Part shown: one piece after another, positions 37,386-46,251 of the stretch
How the letters are laid out: each line of letters begins with the position of its first letter
Position numbering within the stretch: position 1 is the stretch's first letter
Assembly: GCF_030848945.1 (NCBI RefSeq)
Contig: NZ_JANHAX010000002.1
Location: 372,001 to 436,000 of the forward strand
Source: Marimonas arenosa
GTDB lineage: Bacteria; Pseudomonadota; Alphaproteobacteria; Rhodobacterales; Rhodobacteraceae
Direction of reading: 5' to 3'
DNA: 64,000 nucleotides
The notes under the pieces: generated by a model
Database searches by the model: none
Seen by the model: the letters and a program-made list of their open reading frames with translations, nothing else
What the model was told of the DNA's origin: nothing
Made by a program: the position numbers and the translations under genes

Positions 37386-38270
37386 TTATCGCTCGATGCT
37401 GGTGGCGGGCACGACGGTCGCGAGCCAGTTGATGAACGCGACGACGGGCGGGCGCGGTTTCCAGGGCGGTGTCACGATGAAGTACCGAGAAAGGTGCGTG
37501 ATCGCGATGGGAGCAAGCGCCAGAGTTCCCCCGGTCAATCGGGCGTGTACATCGATCTCGGATTCAAGCACGAGCCCCATGCCTTCTTCGCCGGCCCGGA
37601 TTTCAAGTGATGGGTTGCCAAGGTCCACCGTCCGGATCTCGTCCGTATCTATGCCGGATTGCGTCAGCGCTTCGCGTTCCCAGAGGCTGTCGTTCGGAAT
37701 CAGCCATGGCACCTCATCCCAGTTGGTCCTGGGATCATTGACCAGCGAAGGCGCCGCAAAAGCCCGTGTCGGACTTTCAACCAGTAACCGAGACGTCAAC
37801 CCCGGCCAGTTTCCTTCTCCTGCGCGGATTGCCAGATCGAAACCTTCTGCCACGAGATCGACCGCTTCGTCTGAAGATGAAAAGGACACCTCGATTTCTG
37901 GATGTGTGGACCAAAACGAGGTGATTTTCGGGAAGATGACGGCCTCGGCGAAATAGGCTGTTGTCGTCACGCGGACCGGACGATTGATGTCTCTTTCCTG
38001 AAGCGCCTGGAGTCCTTCAGCGATGGCCGCGAAGCCGGTCGCGAGGGATCGAGCCAGTTCCCTTCCCTCAATCGTCAGGCTCACTCCCCTAGGCGACCGT
38101 TCCACGAGCTGGACCCCGAGATGCTCCTCCAAAAACCGGACCTGTTGCGCCACGGCGGCATGGGTCACGTTGAGCGAACGAGCCGCAGCGGAGAAGCTCT
38201 TTGCTTGCGCCGCAGCGTCGAAGGCGCGGAGGGCCGTCAGCGAGGGAAGTTTTGTCCAGTCAACCGCCAT
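37386..38270 (-). CDS. LysR-family transcriptional regulator (GcvA-like)
   Basis: 294 residues. Helix-turn-helix in residues about 10-60: LPSLTALRAFDAAAQAKSFS and AARSLNVTHAAVAQQVRFLE. Effector domain about 95-290. Of the GcvA type (LPSLTALRAFDAAA start). The 442-nt DNA ahead of it carries no complete divergent target gene, which is unusual for LysR regulators; see the next entry. Effector and target unknown. Confidence 0.9.
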   Translation of the reverse strand: MAVDWTKLPSLTALRAFDAAAQAKSFSAAARSLNVTHAAVAQQVRFLEEHLGVQLVERSPRGVSLTIEGRELARSLATGFAAIAEGLQALQERDINRPVRVTTTAYFAEAVIFPKITSFWSTHPEIEVSFSSSDEAVDLVAEGFDLAIRAGEGNWPGLTSRLLVESPTRAFAAPSLVNDPRTNWDEVPWLIPNDSLWEREALTQSGIDTDEIRTVDLGNPSLEIRAGEEGMGLVLESEIDVHARLTGGTLALAPIAITHLSRYFIVTPPWKPRPPVVAFINWLATVVPATSIER

Positions 38271-38712
38271 GTTGAAAGCTCAGGTTTCATCTGTGAAAAA
38301 ATCCTGACTCTCAAGTTTCCTGATTTTTCGCAATATTACAACTGTAAATGTAGAAAACGCGGAGAGAAAAATGCAAACTCCAAATACAGACCTGTTACGT
38401 GCAGTTTCAAGTTATCAAGCCAGCGGCCGTCCATGTCCGGGTCACGAACGCATCCATCGACTGCCACCTGAATTGCGGCGTGGCGTGCGGGGGAGAGGCC
38501 TCGACGCCGCAAATCAGGTCTTCCGCAAGCTTTGTCGCTTGGCGCGCAGCGCAACACCGCCTTGGGTTCCGGGAAGTGCAGGCCGGACTTGATTCTGTGT
38601 TCGACGAGCAGCGGTCGAGAGCGAGGCCAGATGTCCGGATCGGCTCTGTCTTGGGATCTCCGCATCCGCTTCGGGCTCGGACGAAGTCCTGTCCGGCGGT
38701 GGCACCTCGCGG
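38271..38712. other. 442-nt region without a supported gene, upstream of the LysR regulator
   Basis: The first ~120 nt are AT-rich (promoter-like). A plus-strand ATG at 38371 has a good GGAGAG site and opens MQTPNTDLLRAVSSYQASG, but the composition changes abruptly at about 38420 to GC-rich sequence, and the rest of the frame looks like non-coding translation. This could be the 5' stump of a lost LysR target gene or noise. No RNA gene was seen. Confidence 0.35.
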
Positions 38713-39318
38713 TCAGTCGTGCGGCGCGGTTTCCCTCATGCATTCCCGCTCGGAAAACACCGCGAACCAGTCGTCGAGGGCATCGTTGCCCTTGCGCCAG
38801 CCGCGAGAGTCGAGTCGGAAGTCGAGATAGCCCAGGGCGCAGCCGAGCGCGATCTGGCCCATATCGACCGGCCCGGCGAGGTGGCTCATCCAACGATCGT
38901 TGACGGCCTTGACCGCGTGCGCGACCTTGTCCCACTGGGCGGTTATCCAGTCCTCGGACTGGTGCTCGGGCGGGCGGAAGCGGGTTTCGTAGACAACGGA
39001 AAGCGCGGAATCGAGGATGCCGTCGGCGGTGGCCTCGAGGGTGAGCACCTCCCAGAGGCGCGACTCTGGGTAGAGCCCGGCCTTGGCCCGGGCGTCGAGG
39101 TAGCGGGTGATCACGCGGCTGTCATAGATCGCCGGGCCCTCGGAGCGGACCAGGGCCGGGATGCGCCCGGTCGGGTTGGCAGCGCGGGCCTCGGCGGCGA
39201 CCGCGGAGGGGGCGGTCTTGACAGAAATGAACTCGACATCTGGCTTCTGGCCGGTCTCGACCAGGCAGGCATGGACCTTGCGGGCGTAGGGCGAGGCGGG
39301 GGAAAAGATCAGCTGCAT
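38713..39318 (-). CDS. glutathione S-transferase family protein
   Basis: 201 residues. N-terminal thioredoxin-like domain: SPASPYARKVHACLVETGQ, NPTGRIPALVRSEGPAIYDS (cis-Pro and Ser of the GSH gamma-Glu site) and RVITRYLDARA. The helical C-terminal domain runs from about residue 90 to 195. Ser10/Pro/Tyr at the N terminus fits a Ser- or Cys-type GST. Detoxification or a lyase role; substrate unknown. It lies 61 nt upstream of the PaiB gene's 3' end, on the same strand. Confidence 0.88.
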   Translation of the reverse strand: MQLIFSPASPYARKVHACLVETGQKPDVEFISVKTAPSAVAAEARAANPTGRIPALVRSEGPAIYDSRVITRYLDARAKAGLYPESRLWEVLTLEATADGILDSALSVVYETRFRPPEHQSEDWITAQWDKVAHAVKAVNDRWMSHLAGPVDMGQIALGCALGYLDFRLDSRGWRKGNDALDDWFAVFSERECMRETAPHD

Positions 39319-39379
39319 GGGGCGCTCCCTTGAGGTTTCGAGCAGAGGTTAGGGTGCGGCGGGTCGGCTGTCCATCGAG

Positions 39380-40003
39380 TCATTCCGGCGGCTTGCGCAT
39401 CAGTGCGGCGAGAAGCCGGGTTTCGCTGCCCATACCCCGTGCGGCGATCTGGTCGGCCGCGGCAATCCGCGCCGCGTCGGGCTTGTTCTGGGCCAGTTTC
39501 CAGGTGCTGTCGACGGCGTCGATGTGGAAGCGGAAAGGCAGGACCTGGCGCATCATCTTGGCGGCCGCCTCCGGCGCCATCTTGGCCATGGTCCATTCCG
39601 GCTTGGGGGCAAGCCGGGCTTCAAAATGCGCCGAGAGCCGGTCGAGCAGGCCCGGCAGGTCGTTTTCCGGCAGCGGCGTCAGCCTGCCGGTGAGATGGAT
39701 GGCGAGGTAGTTCCAGGTCGGGACTTGGCCGTCGATCCCGTACCAGTCGGGGGAAACGTAGCCATGCGGGCCCTGCAGCGCGATCCGCGCCGGGGTGGGG
39801 CCGGTCAGGGCGCGGGCGATGGGGTTTGAGCGCACGAGGTGCAACTCGGCCGCGCTGCCGTCTTCGCTGAGCAGGAAGGGGATATGGCTGAGCATCGGCG
39901 CGGCGTCGGACACTGACATGGCGAGCAGGCCAAAGCCCCAGTCACGCGCCAGTTCCAGGGTTTCGTCGCGGTTGTCCGGGCGGAAGGCGGGGTTGGGGTG
40001 CAT
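39380..40003 (-). CDS. PaiB-family FMN-binding negative transcriptional regulator
   Basis: 207 residues from MHPNPAFRPD with AAGGA before it; frames to 40141 are upstream extension. FMN-binding split-barrel fold. Family features: SHIPFLLSEDGSAAELHLVR, ARIALQGPHGYVSPDWYGID and VPTWNYLAIHLTG are nearly diagnostic of the PaiB group. PaiB in Bacillus is linked to protease/sporulation repression; in proteobacteria the function is unknown and it may simply be an FMN-binding enzyme. Confidence 0.88.
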   Translation of the reverse strand: MHPNPAFRPDNRDETLELARDWGFGLLAMSVSDAAPMLSHIPFLLSEDGSAAELHLVRSNPIARALTGPTPARIALQGPHGYVSPDWYGIDGQVPTWNYLAIHLTGRLTPLPENDLPGLLDRLSAHFEARLAPKPEWTMAKMAPEAAAKMMRQVLPFRFHIDAVDSTWKLAQNKPDAARIAAADQIAARGMGSETRLLAALMRKPPE

Positions 40004-40162
40004 GCGTGTCGGTCCTTCGGGGCTGGCCGACATTGCGCTGGCCGGGGTGGTGATTGTCAAGCCCGGCCGCGTGCTGCGGCGATGGCGGGTGGGGCGTGCG
40101 CAAGCCCGCATCTCCCGCCATCCCGCCGGGCGCCGACGCACCGCATCGCCTTCGGTTCGCGG

Positions 40163-41434
40163 TTACGCAGTCAGGCGCGTGGCGCTGTGGCCGGTGATGG
40201 AGGCGGTGACGATCTCGCCTTCCGGCTGGGCGGCGGCGAAGTCGACCTCGGTGAATTGCTCGGTGCGGCCCATATGCGGGTTTTCCATCAGGACGCGGTG
40301 GGTCCGTCCTTGTTGCGCCGCGAGGTGCCGGGCGACGGCGGCCGTGCCGGCGGCGCGCAGGCGGGCGGCGCGGGACTTGATCGCAGACCCGTGCACCTGG
40401 GGCATCCGGGCCGCCGGGGTGCCGGGGCGGGGGGAATAAGGGAAGACGTGCAGCCAGGTCAGTTGGCAATCCTCCACGAGTTTCAGCGAGTTCTCGAACA
40501 TCGCCTCGGACTCGGTTGGAAAGCCCGCGATGATGTCGGCGCCGAAGGTCATGTCGGGGCGGAGCCGCAGCGCTTGATCCGTGAAGCGGATGGCATCGTC
40601 GCGCAGGTGACGCCGCTTCATCCGCTTGAGGATGAGATCGTCGCCATGCTGCAGCGAGAGGTGCAGGTGCGGCATCAGTCGCGGCTCGGTGGCGATGGCC
40701 TGCATCAGGTTGTGATCGACCTCGATCGAGTCGATCGAGCTGATCCGCAGGCGTGGCAGGCCGGGCACCAGTTTGAGGATGCGCATCACCAGGTCGCCCA
40801 ATTGCGGTTCGCCCGGCAGGTCGGCGCCCCAGGAGGTAAGATCGACACCGGTCAGGACGACCTCGTTGTATCCGCGGTCGACCAGGCGGCTGATCTGGTC
40901 GACCACGACGCCGGCGGGAACGCTGCGGGAGTTTCCGCGCCCGAAGGGGATGATGCAGAAGGTGCAGCGGTGGTCACAGCCGTTCTGCACCTGAACATAG
41001 GCGCGCGACCGGGTGCCGAAGCCGTCGATCAGGTGGCCGGCGGTCTCGGACACGCTCATGATGTCGTCGACCATGACAGGTTCGGTCGCGCCGGTGAAAT
41101 CCGGGGCGAGCCGACTCCAGGTTTCCGCTTTCATCTTCTCGGTATTGCCGATCACCGCGTCGACCTCGTCCATCGCGGCAAAGCTGGCGGGGTCGATCTG
41201 GGCGGCGCAGCCGGTGACGATGAGCTTCGCGCGCGGGTTCTCGCGCCTTAGCCGGCGGATTTCCTGGCGGGCCTTGCGCACCGCTTCCTGCGTGACGGCG
41301 CAGGTATTGACCACCACCGCGTCGCCGAGGCCAGCCTGTTGCGCCAGATCCTTCATCGCCTCGGTCTCATAGGCGTTGAGGCGGCAGCCGAGGGTGGTGA
41401 ATTTCGGCACGGAGATGTTGCGGGTGGCCTGCAT
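40163..41434 (-). CDS. mtaB: tRNA (N6-L-threonylcarbamoyladenosine(37)-C2)-methylthiotransferase
   Basis: 423 residues. Order: UPF0004/MTTase N-domain with cluster Cys at about 17, 45 and 76 (TTLGCRLN, NTCAVT, TGCAAQ), radical-SAM domain with CDHRCTFC at about 153-160, and a short TRAM-like C-terminal domain. It adds a methylthio group to t6A37, making ms2t6A in ANN-decoding tRNAs such as tRNA-Lys(UUU), which is encoded next to it at 42355. The start ATG lies just after the dapF stop (TGAGATG), so the two genes are coupled. RimO/MiaB are ruled out by the short N-terminal length and motif set, less than certainly. Confidence 0.9.
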   Translation of the reverse strand: MQATRNISVPKFTTLGCRLNAYETEAMKDLAQQAGLGDAVVVNTCAVTQEAVRKARQEIRRLRRENPRAKLIVTGCAAQIDPASFAAMDEVDAVIGNTEKMKAETWSRLAPDFTGATEPVMVDDIMSVSETAGHLIDGFGTRSRAYVQVQNGCDHRCTFCIIPFGRGNSRSVPAGVVVDQISRLVDRGYNEVVLTGVDLTSWGADLPGEPQLGDLVMRILKLVPGLPRLRISSIDSIEVDHNLMQAIATEPRLMPHLHLSLQHGDDLILKRMKRRHLRDDAIRFTDQALRLRPDMTFGADIIAGFPTESEAMFENSLKLVEDCQLTWLHVFPYSPRPGTPAARMPQVHGSAIKSRAARLRAAGTAAVARHLAAQQGRTHRVLMENPHMGRTEQFTEVDFAAAQPEGEIVTASITGHSATRLTA

Positions 41435-41435
41435 C

Positions 41436-42257
41436 TCAGCCCCTCCAGACCCCGTCGAAGACATGTGCGGTGGGGCCAGTCATCCAGATGCCGTCCTCGG
41501 CCAGACGGATGTGGATCGGGCCGCCATCAAGATGGACAGTAACCTCGACGCCCGTGAGTCCGCGCCTGTGTGCCGCGTGTGCCACCGCGCAGGAGGACGA
41601 GCCCGAGGCCAGCGTGACGCCGGCGCCGCGTTCCCAGACCCGCATGCGGATTTGGTTGTCGCCGGTGATCTGCGCGAACTGAACATTGGTGCGCTGTGGG
41701 AAGAACGGGTGATGCTCGATCACGGGGCCGCGTGCGCCGAGGTCGACCGCTTCGGCATCTTCGACGAAGAAGGTGCAGTGCGGGTTGCCCATTGAGGTGG
41801 CGGTGGGGGCGCCGGCAATCGGCAGGTGCAGCGTGTCCATCTGGCGCGCCAGCGGGATCTGGTCCCAGTCCGTGCGGGCATGTCCCATGTTGACCGAAGT
41901 CAGGCCACCGCCGACATCACGCGCCGGCAGCAGCCCGTGATCGGTTGCGATGACCACCTCGGACCTGCCGGTCTCGTCCATCAGGTGGCGGGCGATACAG
42001 CGGGTGGCGTTGCCGCAGGCCGCCGAGTGCGAGCCGTCGGCATTGTAGAATGTCAGGTGCAGGTCGGCAGCGTCGCTGTCCGCCATCACCGCAAGCTGAT
42101 CGCAGCCGATGCCGCAGTGCCGGTCCGCCATTGTCAGGGCGATTTCGGCATCGATCAGGGGGCCGCGGCCGCGCTCGTCGACGACGACGAAATCGTTGCC
42201 GAGCCCATGCCATTTCATGAAGGGGATATGAGGCGCTTGCGGGATCATGGCCGGCAT
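41436..42257 (-). CDS. dapF: diaminopimelate epimerase
   Basis: 273 residues. Converts LL- to meso-diaminopimelate for lysine and cell wall. MKWHGLGNDFVVVDERG opens the family core; the two catalytic Cys are in AACGNATRC (about 81) and SGSSSCAVAHAA (about 223). Starts at 42257, 42248 or 42218 are possible; the GTGAG site favours 42257. Transcribed toward mtaB, divergent from tRNA-Lys. dapA lies far away in the same window (6890). Confidence 0.95.
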   Translation of the reverse strand: MPAMIPQAPHIPFMKWHGLGNDFVVVDERGRGPLIDAEIALTMADRHCGIGCDQLAVMADSDAADLHLTFYNADGSHSAACGNATRCIARHLMDETGRSEVVIATDHGLLPARDVGGGLTSVNMGHARTDWDQIPLARQMDTLHLPIAGAPTATSMGNPHCTFFVEDAEAVDLGARGPVIEHHPFFPQRTNVQFAQITGDNQIRMRVWERGAGVTLASGSSSCAVAHAAHRRGLTGVEVTVHLDGGPIHIRLAEDGIWMTGPTAHVFDGVWRG

Positions 42258-42314
42258 ATACGCTCACGTCCGCGATGAATCCAGCGGCCGCCGGAAAATC
42301 GTTGAGATTCGGGG

Positions 42315-42343
42315 TTGACCCCGTAGGGCCATCTTTCTAGATA
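42315..42343 (+). promoter_or_regulatory. sigma-70 promoter of tRNA-Lys
   Basis: TTGACC (42315-42320), 17-nt spacer, TAGATA (42338-42343). The distance to the tRNA (12 nt from the -10 end) fits transcription starting just before the mature 5' end. Confidence 0.7.
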
Positions 42344-42354
42344 GGCCGCCTAGT

Positions 42355-42430
42355 GGGCCGTTAGCTCAGTTGGTAGAGCAACTGACTTTTAATCAGTGGG
42401 TCGCAGGTTCGAATCCTGCACGGCTCACCA
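42355..42430 (+). tRNA. tRNA-Lys (anticodon UUU)
   Basis: 76 nt including encoded CCA. Acceptor stem GGGCCGT/ACGGCTC (one G-U), D arm TTAGCTCAGTTGGTAGAGCA, anticodon arm CTGACTTTTAATCAG with TTT at the anticodon, T arm with GGTTCGAATCC. All arms pair. IS3-family debris begins about 150 nt downstream. Confidence 0.97.
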
Positions 42431-42583
42431 CTGAAATCACCGATATATCAGTATCTTAAGTGAATTGAGCGGCGTTCATCGTCTCTTCTAGTTCTCGGTT
42501 TGGAGCAAATCTGGCGCAAATCTCCACAAAAACTGCTATGCTTTATGACGACTAATAGAGCCAACGGAGTGGCGGCATTGGCG
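42431..42583. other. spacer between tRNA-Lys and the IS3 remnant
   Basis: AT-richer than the chromosome average. Contains the near-tandem GCAAATCTGGCGCAAATCT, a direct repeat of CAAATCT, of unknown role. An open frame starts here at 42500 but its first ~28 codons do not resemble transposase, so the join to the remnant looks secondary. Confidence 0.35.
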
Positions 42584-42793
42584 TCGATACTGGAAGTGAA
42601 AGGGGCGAACGCGGTTGGCGAAACCTTCTTCAAGACCATCAAGGCGGAGTTGATTTGGAGGCGGTCCTGGCAAACACGACGCGCAGCTGAACTGGCAATC
42701 TTCGAATACATCAATGGGTTCTACATTTCGCGCCGAAAGCACTCAGCCTTGGGCTGGAAAAGTCCGGTCGCATTCGAACGGAAAGTGGCCTAA
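42584..42793 (+). pseudogene. IS3-family transposase (OrfB) C-terminal remnant
   Basis: The reading frame encodes ETFFKTIKAELIWRRSWQTR, RAAELAIFEYINGFYISRRK and HSALGWKSPVAFERKVA, the typical C-terminal end of IS3-family OrfB integrase (rve) proteins. Only about 65 of the usual ~280 residues remain; the DDE core (first Asp residues) and OrfA are missing, so it is inactive. It lies downstream of tRNA-Lys, a common insertion zone, and marks past mobility at the border of the rtcB/ftsH block. Confidence 0.85.
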
Positions 42794-43033
42794 ACGAGCA
42801 CTTGGGGCGGCACAAAAGCGGGACCGGTCCATTTTTGACCAATGCTGCGCTTCTTCCGAATTAGCAAGAAGTGCGGAATGCGGGCATTGCGGCATGCTGG
42901 AAGCATCCTGTTTTCGTTCTTCCCAGGGTCCGCTAAGTCTTATGCCTCTTCCACACTACTGACTAAAGCACACTGGCAGAAGGGGACGCTTTCAAAGGAG
43001 TCTAAGGCCGCGTCGTGACGCGAGCCGATACCA
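42794..43033. mobile_element. IS3 right-end scar and unidentified sequence up to the FtsH gene
   Basis: Just after the remnant, GGCACAAAAGCGGGACCGGT followed by CCATTTTT resembles the right end of an IS3-type element. The rest (to 43033) has lower G+C and only weak short frames; the segments CAAGAAGTGCGGAATGCGGG and GGCATGCTGGAAGCATCC look like further debris. No matching left end was found in the window. Confidence 0.45.
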
Positions 43034-44956
43034 TTATGTCGGCCCTCCCGCATGCCGCACCGATGGTACTTTGGTGACAGAGTGCCGGGAAGGTTCCGGC
43101 TGTTTCACTTTTCGTGCTGGATCGAGGCAGGATTGGATTTCACCGAAATCCAGAGTCTCCTTGGCCTCGAGTTGTGAAATCAAGGTTTCGACCTGGGCCT
43201 TGTTTTGGCTCAGGGTTTCGGCCGCCTGGGCCTCGGCCTGTTTGAGCAGTTTCGTGATCGCCTGGTCGACCTGGGCCGCGGTCACATCGGAATGGCTTCT
43301 GGGCTGCGCGATGGTCCGGCCGAGAAAGGGATGGTCCTCGCTTTGCCGCAGGTCGATCGGCCCCAGTTCGTCGGTCATGCCCCAGCGCGCCACCATCGAG
43401 CGCGCCAGGATCGTGGCGCGGCGGATGTCGTCATCGGCGCCCGAGCTGACGGTGCCCAGAAACAGGCGCTCGGCCGCCCGCCCCGCGAGCAGCGTGACAA
43501 GCTGGGTGCGCAGGAAGTCTTCGTCTAGCGTATGGCGCTCACCCTCCGGCAGGGTATGCGTTCCGCCCAGAGCATGGCCACGCGGAATGATCGTGACCTT
43601 GTAGAGCGGGTCCGCGTCCGGCGTGAAATAGGCAACCGCGGTATGACCGGCTTCGTGGACCGCGAGCCGGTGGCGTTCTTCCGGCCGGATCGCCAGAGTG
43701 CGCACCGTGCCCATCATCACCTTGTCGCGCGCCTCATCCAGATCGTCGCGTGAAATCAGGCTGGCATCCCGCCGGGCCGCGCCGATTGCTGCTTCGTTGA
43801 GCAGGTTCTTGAGGTCGGCCCCGGAAAACCCCGGCGTCCCGGCCGCGATCTGGTCGAGATCGCTGGTGTCTTCGAGCGGCAGGTTCTTGGCGTGGATGTC
43901 GAGAATGGCGCGCCGGGCCGCCCTGTCGGGAAGGTTCAACGTCACGTGGCGGTCGAAACGCCCGGGCCTGAGCAAGGCGGGATCAAGTACGTCGGGCCGG
44001 TTCGTGGCGGCCAGAACCACCACCGCTTCGCGTTCGGTGAAGCCGTCGAGTTCGGCGAGGATCTGGTTGAGCGTCTGTTCCCGCTCGTCGTGGCCGCCGC
44101 CAAGACCGGTGCCGCGCGTGCGCCCGACGCTGTCAAGCTCGTCGATGAAGATGATCGACGGCGCCGCCTTGCGCGCCGCCTCGAACATGTTGCGCACGCG
44201 GCCGGCGCCGACGCCTACGAAAATCTCGATGAATTCCGAACCCGAGGTCGAGAAGAACGGCACGTCGGCCTCGCCGGCAAGTGCCTTGGCCAGCAGCGTC
44301 TTGCCGGTGCCCGGCGGCCCGACCAGCAAAACGCCGTGCGGAACTTCGGCGCCGACGCGCGCGAACCGCTCGGGATCGCGCAGAAACTCGACCAGTTCAG
44401 CGACTTCCCGTTTGGCCTGGTCCTGACCGGCCACATCGTCGAATGTTGTCTTTCTGGTGGGTGTGGTCGGTTTTGAAAACCGGCCACCCAGGAGGCCACC
44501 GGTGACGCCGCGGGGGCCGCCGGCGATGCCGCCCATCATCCGCCGCTGCAGCCAGAGATAGATACCTAGGATCAAGATCCAGGGCAGCATGTAAGTAAGG
44601 ATCGAGACGTCTTCCGGCTCGGTGGCGGTGATCTCGACCCCCTGGACTTCGAGCAATTCCAGCAAATCCGGATCGCCTTGTGCCGGGACAACGGCGCGGA
44701 AAGACTGGTTTCCAGTGGCGTCCGGTGCCTTGGTTTCAACGATGATCATATGTTCCCGCAACTCTGCCGTCCGGACCTGACCTTCGCGGATCATGGTCTT
44801 CAGCGTGCTGTAGGGCAGGCGGGTTCCCTGCTGCGCGGGCTCGGCGAAAAGACCGACGATCAGCACGAAGGCCGCCAGCAGAGCGAGCACGATCAGCGCT
44901 TGCCATCCCGGTCGATCGGGTCCGTCACCGGGGGTTTTGGGGGGAAATTGCGGCAT
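43034..44956 (-). CDS. ftsH: accessory FtsH-family ATP-dependent zinc metalloprotease
   Basis: 640 residues. N-terminal helix at about 20-36, a short periplasmic domain, second helix at about 118-136, then the AAA domain: Walker A GPPGTGKT at 213-220, pore loop FVGVGAGR at 246-253, Walker [12 protein letters not shown] region RPGRFDRHV. Protease: HEAGH at 434-438, third zinc ligand Asp at about 509 in [12 protein letters not shown]. All key residues intact, so it should be an active membrane quality-control protease. The context (CapA, hydrolase, RtcB, archease, not folate or cell-division genes) indicates an accessory paralogue rather than the essential copy. 161 nt separates it from capA, so it may have its own promoter. 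Confidence 0.92.
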   Translation of the reverse strand: MPQFPPKTPGDGPDRPGWQALIVLALLAAFVLIVGLFAEPAQQGTRLPYSTLKTMIREGQVRTAELREHMIIVETKAPDATGNQSFRAVVPAQGDPDLLELLEVQGVEITATEPEDVSILTYMLPWILILGIYLWLQRRMMGGIAGGPRGVTGGLLGGRFSKPTTPTRKTTFDDVAGQDQAKREVAELVEFLRDPERFARVGAEVPHGVLLVGPPGTGKTLLAKALAGEADVPFFSTSGSEFIEIFVGVGAGRVRNMFEAARKAAPSIIFIDELDSVGRTRGTGLGGGHDEREQTLNQILAELDGFTEREAVVVLAATNRPDVLDPALLRPGRFDRHVTLNLPDRAARRAILDIHAKNLPLEDTSDLDQIAAGTPGFSGADLKNLLNEAAIGAARRDASLISRDDLDEARDKVMMGTVRTLAIRPEERHRLAVHEAGHTAVAYFTPDADPLYKVTIIPRGHALGGTHTLPEGERHTLDEDFLRTQLVTLLAGRAAERLFLGTVSSGADDDIRRATILARSMVARWGMTDELGPIDLRQSEDHPFLGRTIAQPRSHSDVTAAQVDQAITKLLKQAEAQAAETLSQNKAQVETLISQLEAKETLDFGEIQSCLDPARKVKQPEPSRHSVTKVPSVRHAGGPT

Positions 44957-45088
44957 GTGTCAGGTTTTTCCCGGTCGATCGGCGGTGCGGTTTTGAACAA
45001 CGCGCAGGTGCAAACCCGTCGCTTGCCGGTGTCGAGTATGGAACAACAACCGGATGAGGTGCAATCTCCTTAGAGTTGGCCCGCCCGG

Positions 45089-45102
45089 ACAAGCGAGGTC
45101 AA
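45089..45102. promoter_or_regulatory. weak FNR/CRP-type half-palindrome upstream of ftsH
   Basis: ACAAGCGAGGTCAA keeps one TTGA/TCAA half-site. On the minus strand TTGACCTCGCT is identical over 11 nt to the site at 48870-48883. It is 133 nt upstream of the ftsH start in the only gap of the minus-strand run. Suggestive only. Confidence 0.35.
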
Positions 45103-45117
45103 TCCTTGGCGGCCTTG

Positions 45118-46251
45118 TCACGACGGCGTCAGTTGGAAGGCACCCGCCGCGTTTTGCGCCACGTGAAGTCCAAAGGCGCCGCATTCGCGCTGCAACATCG
45201 CGTGAAGCCATTCCGATTCTTCGGGTTTTGCCCGACAGAGGCGAAAGCGCCGGATCCGATAGGGCAGCAGTTCTAGCGACTGGATTCTGCCGTCGGAGGC
45301 CGCGATCTCGGCGACATAACCCAGCACAAGATCGCTGCGAAAGGTCTCGCGCCCCGAAATGCCTTCGTAATCGTTGATCAGATCTCCCGCGCCGTACAGA
45401 ACCAACTTGCCCTCGTGGATTTCGATCGCCTTCGGGTGATGCGAAGAGTGGCCATGAACGATATCGACCCCGGCCTCCTCGATCAGCCGGTGGGCTAGGC
45501 GACGGTGTTCGGGATCCATTTCGTAACCCCAGTTGCCACCCCAGTGAATCGACACCAAGGTGACATCACCGGCCTGCCGGCGGTTTTCCAGCCGGGCGCG
45601 GGCATCGGCGACCGCGGCGTCGGGCCGGTCCGGCAACAGGTTGATCCCGGGCCAGGCCGGCGCTGCTCCCCAGTGGCCAGGAATGCCGCTATCGCGCGCG
45701 CCATAGGCCAGGATCAGGACGCGGCCGCCATTTGGCAGCGGCAACATCTGCGGTGCGGCGGCGTCCGGCCCGGTCCGGCCCGCGCCGACGACCGAGATGC
45801 CCAGCTTTTCCACGACGTCGAGGGTCTCGACCAGACCGGCGATGCCCCAATCGAGCGTATGGTTGTTGGCCAGCGTGACGGCGTCGATCCCGGCTGCCGA
45901 AAGAACCGGTGCGTTGGCGGGATGCATGCGATAGTTGATTCCCTTCGGCGCGGCCGTGTCCGAGGTGGTGACCGCGGTCTCCAGGTTCACGAACCGCAGA
46001 TCGCAATCGCGCCGCTCGAGATCGTCAAGCAGATCGCCCCAGATATAGCCGAAAGGCACGGCACGCGGGATCGGGCCGTTGCGCTGCTCCGCAAGGGCGA
46101 CATAGCCTTCTGCGGTTTCGACATAGCCTTCGTGCAGCGTCGGGTCTCCCGGGTGCGGCAGGATCTGGTCGATCCCCCGACCGGTCATGACGTCGCCGCC
46201 TAGGAACAGGCGGACGGTGTCGTTTTGGCGGTGGGCTTCCAGACCCGTCAC
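45118..46251 (-). CDS. CapA-family metallophosphatase-like protein
   Basis: 377 residues, starting with GTG at 46251. This GTG overlaps the hydrolase stop by 4 nt (GTGA), which decides the start over a TTG at 46290. CapA/PGA-synthase-like calcineurin fold: LFLGGDVMTGRGID, RFVNLETAVT, LANNHTLDWG, SIHWGGNWGYE, HGHSSHHPKAIEIHEGKLVL and YGAGDLINDY, with the metal-binding Asp/Asn/His pattern. No signal peptide is visible. Named for poly-gamma-glutamate synthesis genes but absent from any capBC context here, so a different phosphoesterase role is likely. Confidence 0.9.
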   Translation of the reverse strand: MTGLEAHRQNDTVRLFLGGDVMTGRGIDQILPHPGDPTLHEGYVETAEGYVALAEQRNGPIPRAVPFGYIWGDLLDDLERRDCDLRFVNLETAVTTSDTAAPKGINYRMHPANAPVLSAAGIDAVTLANNHTLDWGIAGLVETLDVVEKLGISVVGAGRTGPDAAAPQMLPLPNGGRVLILAYGARDSGIPGHWGAAPAWPGINLLPDRPDAAVADARARLENRRQAGDVTLVSIHWGGNWGYEMDPEHRRLAHRLIEEAGVDIVHGHSSHHPKAIEIHEGKLVLYGAGDLINDYEGISGRETFRSDLVLGYVAEIAASDGRIQSLELLPYRIRRFRLCRAKPEESEWLHAMLQRECGAFGLHVAQNAAGAFQLTPS

